Source: Halictus rubicundus | Lineage: Eukaryota; Arthropoda; Insecta; Hymenoptera; Halictidae | Direction of reading: 5' to 3' | DNA: 64,000 nt | NCBI RefSeq assembly: GCF_050948215.1 | Contig: NC_135156.1 | Location: 15,809,257 to 15,873,256 of the forward strand | Shown: positions 63,562 through 64,000 of the stretch, piece after piece | Position numbering within the stretch: the stretch's first letter is position 1 | How the letters are laid out: every line of letters starts with the position of its first letter | Notes under the pieces: model-generated | Told to the model about the DNA's origin: nothing | Seen by the model: only the letters and a program-made list of their open reading frames with translations | Database searches by the model: none | Program-made: the position numbers and the translations under genes

Positions 63562-63735
63562 TACGTCTGTATAGAGCCTTTTTTCGATACGAACACTAAA
63601 TCTCTCGAAATTAAGAGAATCTTTCAGCGGCAGCCATCTTGTGATGTGATACTTGCTTCAGAATTCGAATTTTCTAATATTACAAATTACTCTACGATGA
63701 GGTAGAAATTCGCAATTTGGGCTCTATACAGACGT
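63562..63735. mobile_element. MITE with perfect 17-bp terminal inverted repeats
   Basis: TACGTCTGTATAGAGCC at the left and GGCTCTATACAGACGTA at the right are exact inverted repeats, 174 bases overall, with TA at both edges. The ends differ from the other families in the window. Confidence 0.7.
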
Positions 63736-64000
63736 AGATTGGACTTTTAGGAAACACAATTGACCACTTCTAAACTGCTCATTGCAATATTGGAGCGGCA
63801 GTTTGTCTAGATTTTAACCCTTGCATACGTATATGGATTTCAAACCATGCCGGCCCCCTTAATAGTAACTAGACCAAAATAGTCACTTTTGGTGCTCCGT
63901 AAACCTAACCTCCGTAAACCTAGTAAAATGTCACTACAGATTTTTCTTCTTCGTCGAATTGACGAATTTCGCAGGAAATGAAGTTACTTTCGCCGAGTTA

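Noticed and set aside
1..64000. tRNA, rRNA, CRISPR and bacterial-type features
   Set aside because: No intact cloverleaf, rRNA stretch or spaced repeat array was seen; the SINE-like units are too decayed to be tRNA genes.

Overview
The window reads as nuclear DNA of an insect: intron-rich genes with GT-AG splice sites, AT-rich spacers full of small non-autonomous transposons, a myosuppressin neuropeptide gene, and a troponin C with the arthropod pattern of calcium sites. Hymenoptera is my best guess from the general character of the sequence, but nothing here proves the order.

Five protein genes can be reconstructed, and their strands alternate. (1) Minus strand, about 12.94 kb down to 0.78 kb: ACSS3, a mitochondrial short-chain acyl-CoA (propionate) synthetase. 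Ten exons join in phase, a candidate leader exon lies 7 kb upstream, and the C-terminal exon was not found. (2) Plus strand, 33.24-33.63 kb: the myosuppressin precursor, with a possible promoter and first non-coding exon near 22.1 kb. (3) Minus strand, 44.0-36.1 kb: C2CD5, 14 coding exons giving a predicted 1833 residues, of which one exon supplies about 833. (4) Plus strand, 46.24-49.22 kb: NCKIPSD/SPIN90, an SH3 protein of the Arp2/3 actin pathway, nine exons, 640 residues. (5) Minus strand, 59.48-50.73 kb: muscle troponin C, six coding exons, 152 residues, with the ATG alone forming the coding part of exon 1. C2CD5 and NCKIPSD are head to head. Myosuppressin/C2CD5 and NCKIPSD/troponin C are tail to tail, and the second pair have candidate poly(A) signals only about 120 bases apart. 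All exon sets keep reading phase across every join, which is the main check on the models. The genes are not a functional cluster.

The spacers and introns hold the rest: a TA-flanked MITE family with inserted copies in ACSS3, NCKIPSD and troponin C; TTAA-flanked MITEs, one inserted into a TA-type MITE; two adjacent long palindromes at 20.1-20.8 kb; another palindrome at 21.4-21.7 kb; a pogo-like MITE; two tRNA-derived SINE-like units; a pair of ~290-bp direct repeats; and a four-copy 319-bp tandem array built of two diverged ~160-bp halves in a troponin C intron. No tRNA, rRNA, CRISPR or intact transposase gene was recognised. The most useful protein-level observations are two in-frame splice choices (72 bases in myosuppressin, 96 bases in NCKIPSD) and the very large extra exon in C2CD5.
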